A program made the translations under genes and the position numbers. Positions 63,601 through 64,000 of a DNA stretch of 64,000 nucleotides are shown piece by piece. This DNA is from Siderastrea siderea (lineage: Eukaryota; Cnidaria; Anthozoa; Scleractinia; Rhizangiidae), in assembly GCA_964030785.1 (NCBI GenBank), contig OZ034975.1:15014142-15078141 (forward strand). The letters are read 5' to 3'. Under the pieces are notes generated by a model. It did no database searches, was not told where the DNA came from, and worked only from the letters and a program-made list of their open reading frames with translations. How positions within the stretch are numbered: the first letter of the stretch is position 1; each line of letters opens with the position of its first letter.

Positions 63601-63932
63601 TGAATCGCGTGTCAGTGGGATTACGGATACGCCATATATCTACTAGATCATGTTCGATAATCATATCTTCCACATATCGCACAGAATCCTTTCTCTTTTT
63701 ATTTCCGCCTCGCCCATCTAGGTCTGGATCAAGAATGACGTTAAAGTCCCCTCCAGTGACAACGATAATTTGCTAAAAAAACACATTGTTCCGCACATTT
63801 ATTAGGAGCATAAATATTCAGAAGGACGAAAGGCGAATCTTGGATCTCAACTTCCCAAAAAATGTAACGGCCTAATGGATCAATCTTTGACGAAATTAGT
63901 TTGAAATCTAAATGTTCCTTCACGAGAATCAT
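60688..63932 (-). pseudogene. LINE ORF2 (endonuclease-reverse transcriptase), frameshifted
   Basis: Order on the minus strand: APE-type endonuclease part (63353-63932), a linker, reverse transcriptase (62139-62807: NWRPISLINVDAKI, VAIDFEKAFDTL, GVRQGDPLSPYLF), the FADD active-site box at 62082-62093 in another frame, thumb region (61330-62004), and a C-terminal CxxC-H-C knuckle (CTFCNEESESIEHLLSRC, 60688-61266). There are at least five frame breaks or stops, so the copy is dead. The Tx1/L1 clade is inferred from the RT blocks and knuckle. Confidence 0.85.
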
Positions 63933-64000
63933 TGTACCTTTACTGTGACAACTGCCATGCGAGAAAAAGGTATCGCCCTTCCATTGTTTTTTCCATATGT

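Larger units (their letters stand above)
59920..64000 (-). mobile_element. Tx1/L1-clade LINE, degenerate, 5' end outside window
   Basis: Minus-strand non-LTR retrotransposon. Poly-T and T-rich runs at 59913-59967 are the probable A-tail, followed by a 3' UTR with repeated CAGTACTTACAATACATTAC-like units (59980-60120). The coding part is 60688-63932 and beyond. The 5' part, including the start of the endonuclease, lies past base 64000. Confidence 0.8.

Overview
The window is animal genomic DNA, most likely from a cnidarian such as a stony coral. This is inferred from AT-rich, repeat-dense sequence with Polinton-type elements, Tx1/L1-like LINEs, a tRNA-derived SINE, C2H2 zinc-finger arrays and many palindromic MITEs. 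I see no complete ordinary host gene except one zinc-finger open frame. Nearly everything else is mobile DNA or its remains.

Region 1 (1-14662) is element A, a decayed Polinton/adintovirus-like element that enters from the left edge of the window. It reads: membrane protein, fibre with a collagen-like shaft and packaging ATPase on the minus strand; then coiled-coil protein, penton-like minor capsid, small basic protein, major capsid, minor core protein, adenain-like protease, DUF5679-like protein and PLA2-like protein on the plus strand; then a VLTF3-like zinc-ribbon factor (-), integrase (+) and DNA polymerase B (-). Many of these genes carry stops or frameshifts. Its right end (14662) has an AGTAGT-type terminus.

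Region 2 (14663-21493) holds two truncated LINE 3' ends, copy 1 of a segmental duplication with a broken zinc-finger gene, and a dispersed repeat that was the target of element B.

Region 3 (21494-38806) is element B, a 17.3 kb Polinton with both terminal inverted repeats (602 and 563 bp) and a perfect 6-bp target duplication, GCTATG. It has a full replication set (PolB, chromodomain integrase), a virion set (ATPase, major and minor capsid, protease, fibre, PLA2) and regulators (VLTF3-like, Bro-N/nuclease/zinc-finger fusion, AT-hook zinc finger). Almost all of its genes are open. In three places the downstream frame is shifted by -1 and lacks an ATG, and each time the in-frame heptamer A_AAA_AAC sits in the overlap. 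The protease junction of element A has the same arrangement. This is the strongest candidate for an undescribed mechanism here: programmed -1 frameshifting used to express protease and integrase in a Polinton. The TIRs also carry three copies of a kappaB-like plus AP-1-like site pair, and the genes appear to use two start-site motif classes, early-like and late-like.

Region 4 (38813-50570) is a nest of non-autonomous DNA transposons, palindromes, a SINE and minisatellites. One is a 1.9 kb element with 9-bp target duplications that carries a zinc-finger-like exon. Region 5 (50570-56880) is copy 2 of the duplication, with a 12-finger C2H2 frame and later insertions (hAT-like element, foldback). 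Region 6 (56880-64000) has further palindromes and a degenerate Tx1/L1-clade LINE on the minus strand that runs off the right edge.

The two Polintons have the same gene set but differ in modules. PolB is inverted, the VLTF3-like gene has moved, a C-terminal module is attached to the protease in B but to PLA2 in A, and the fibre shaft differs while the fibre head is very similar.
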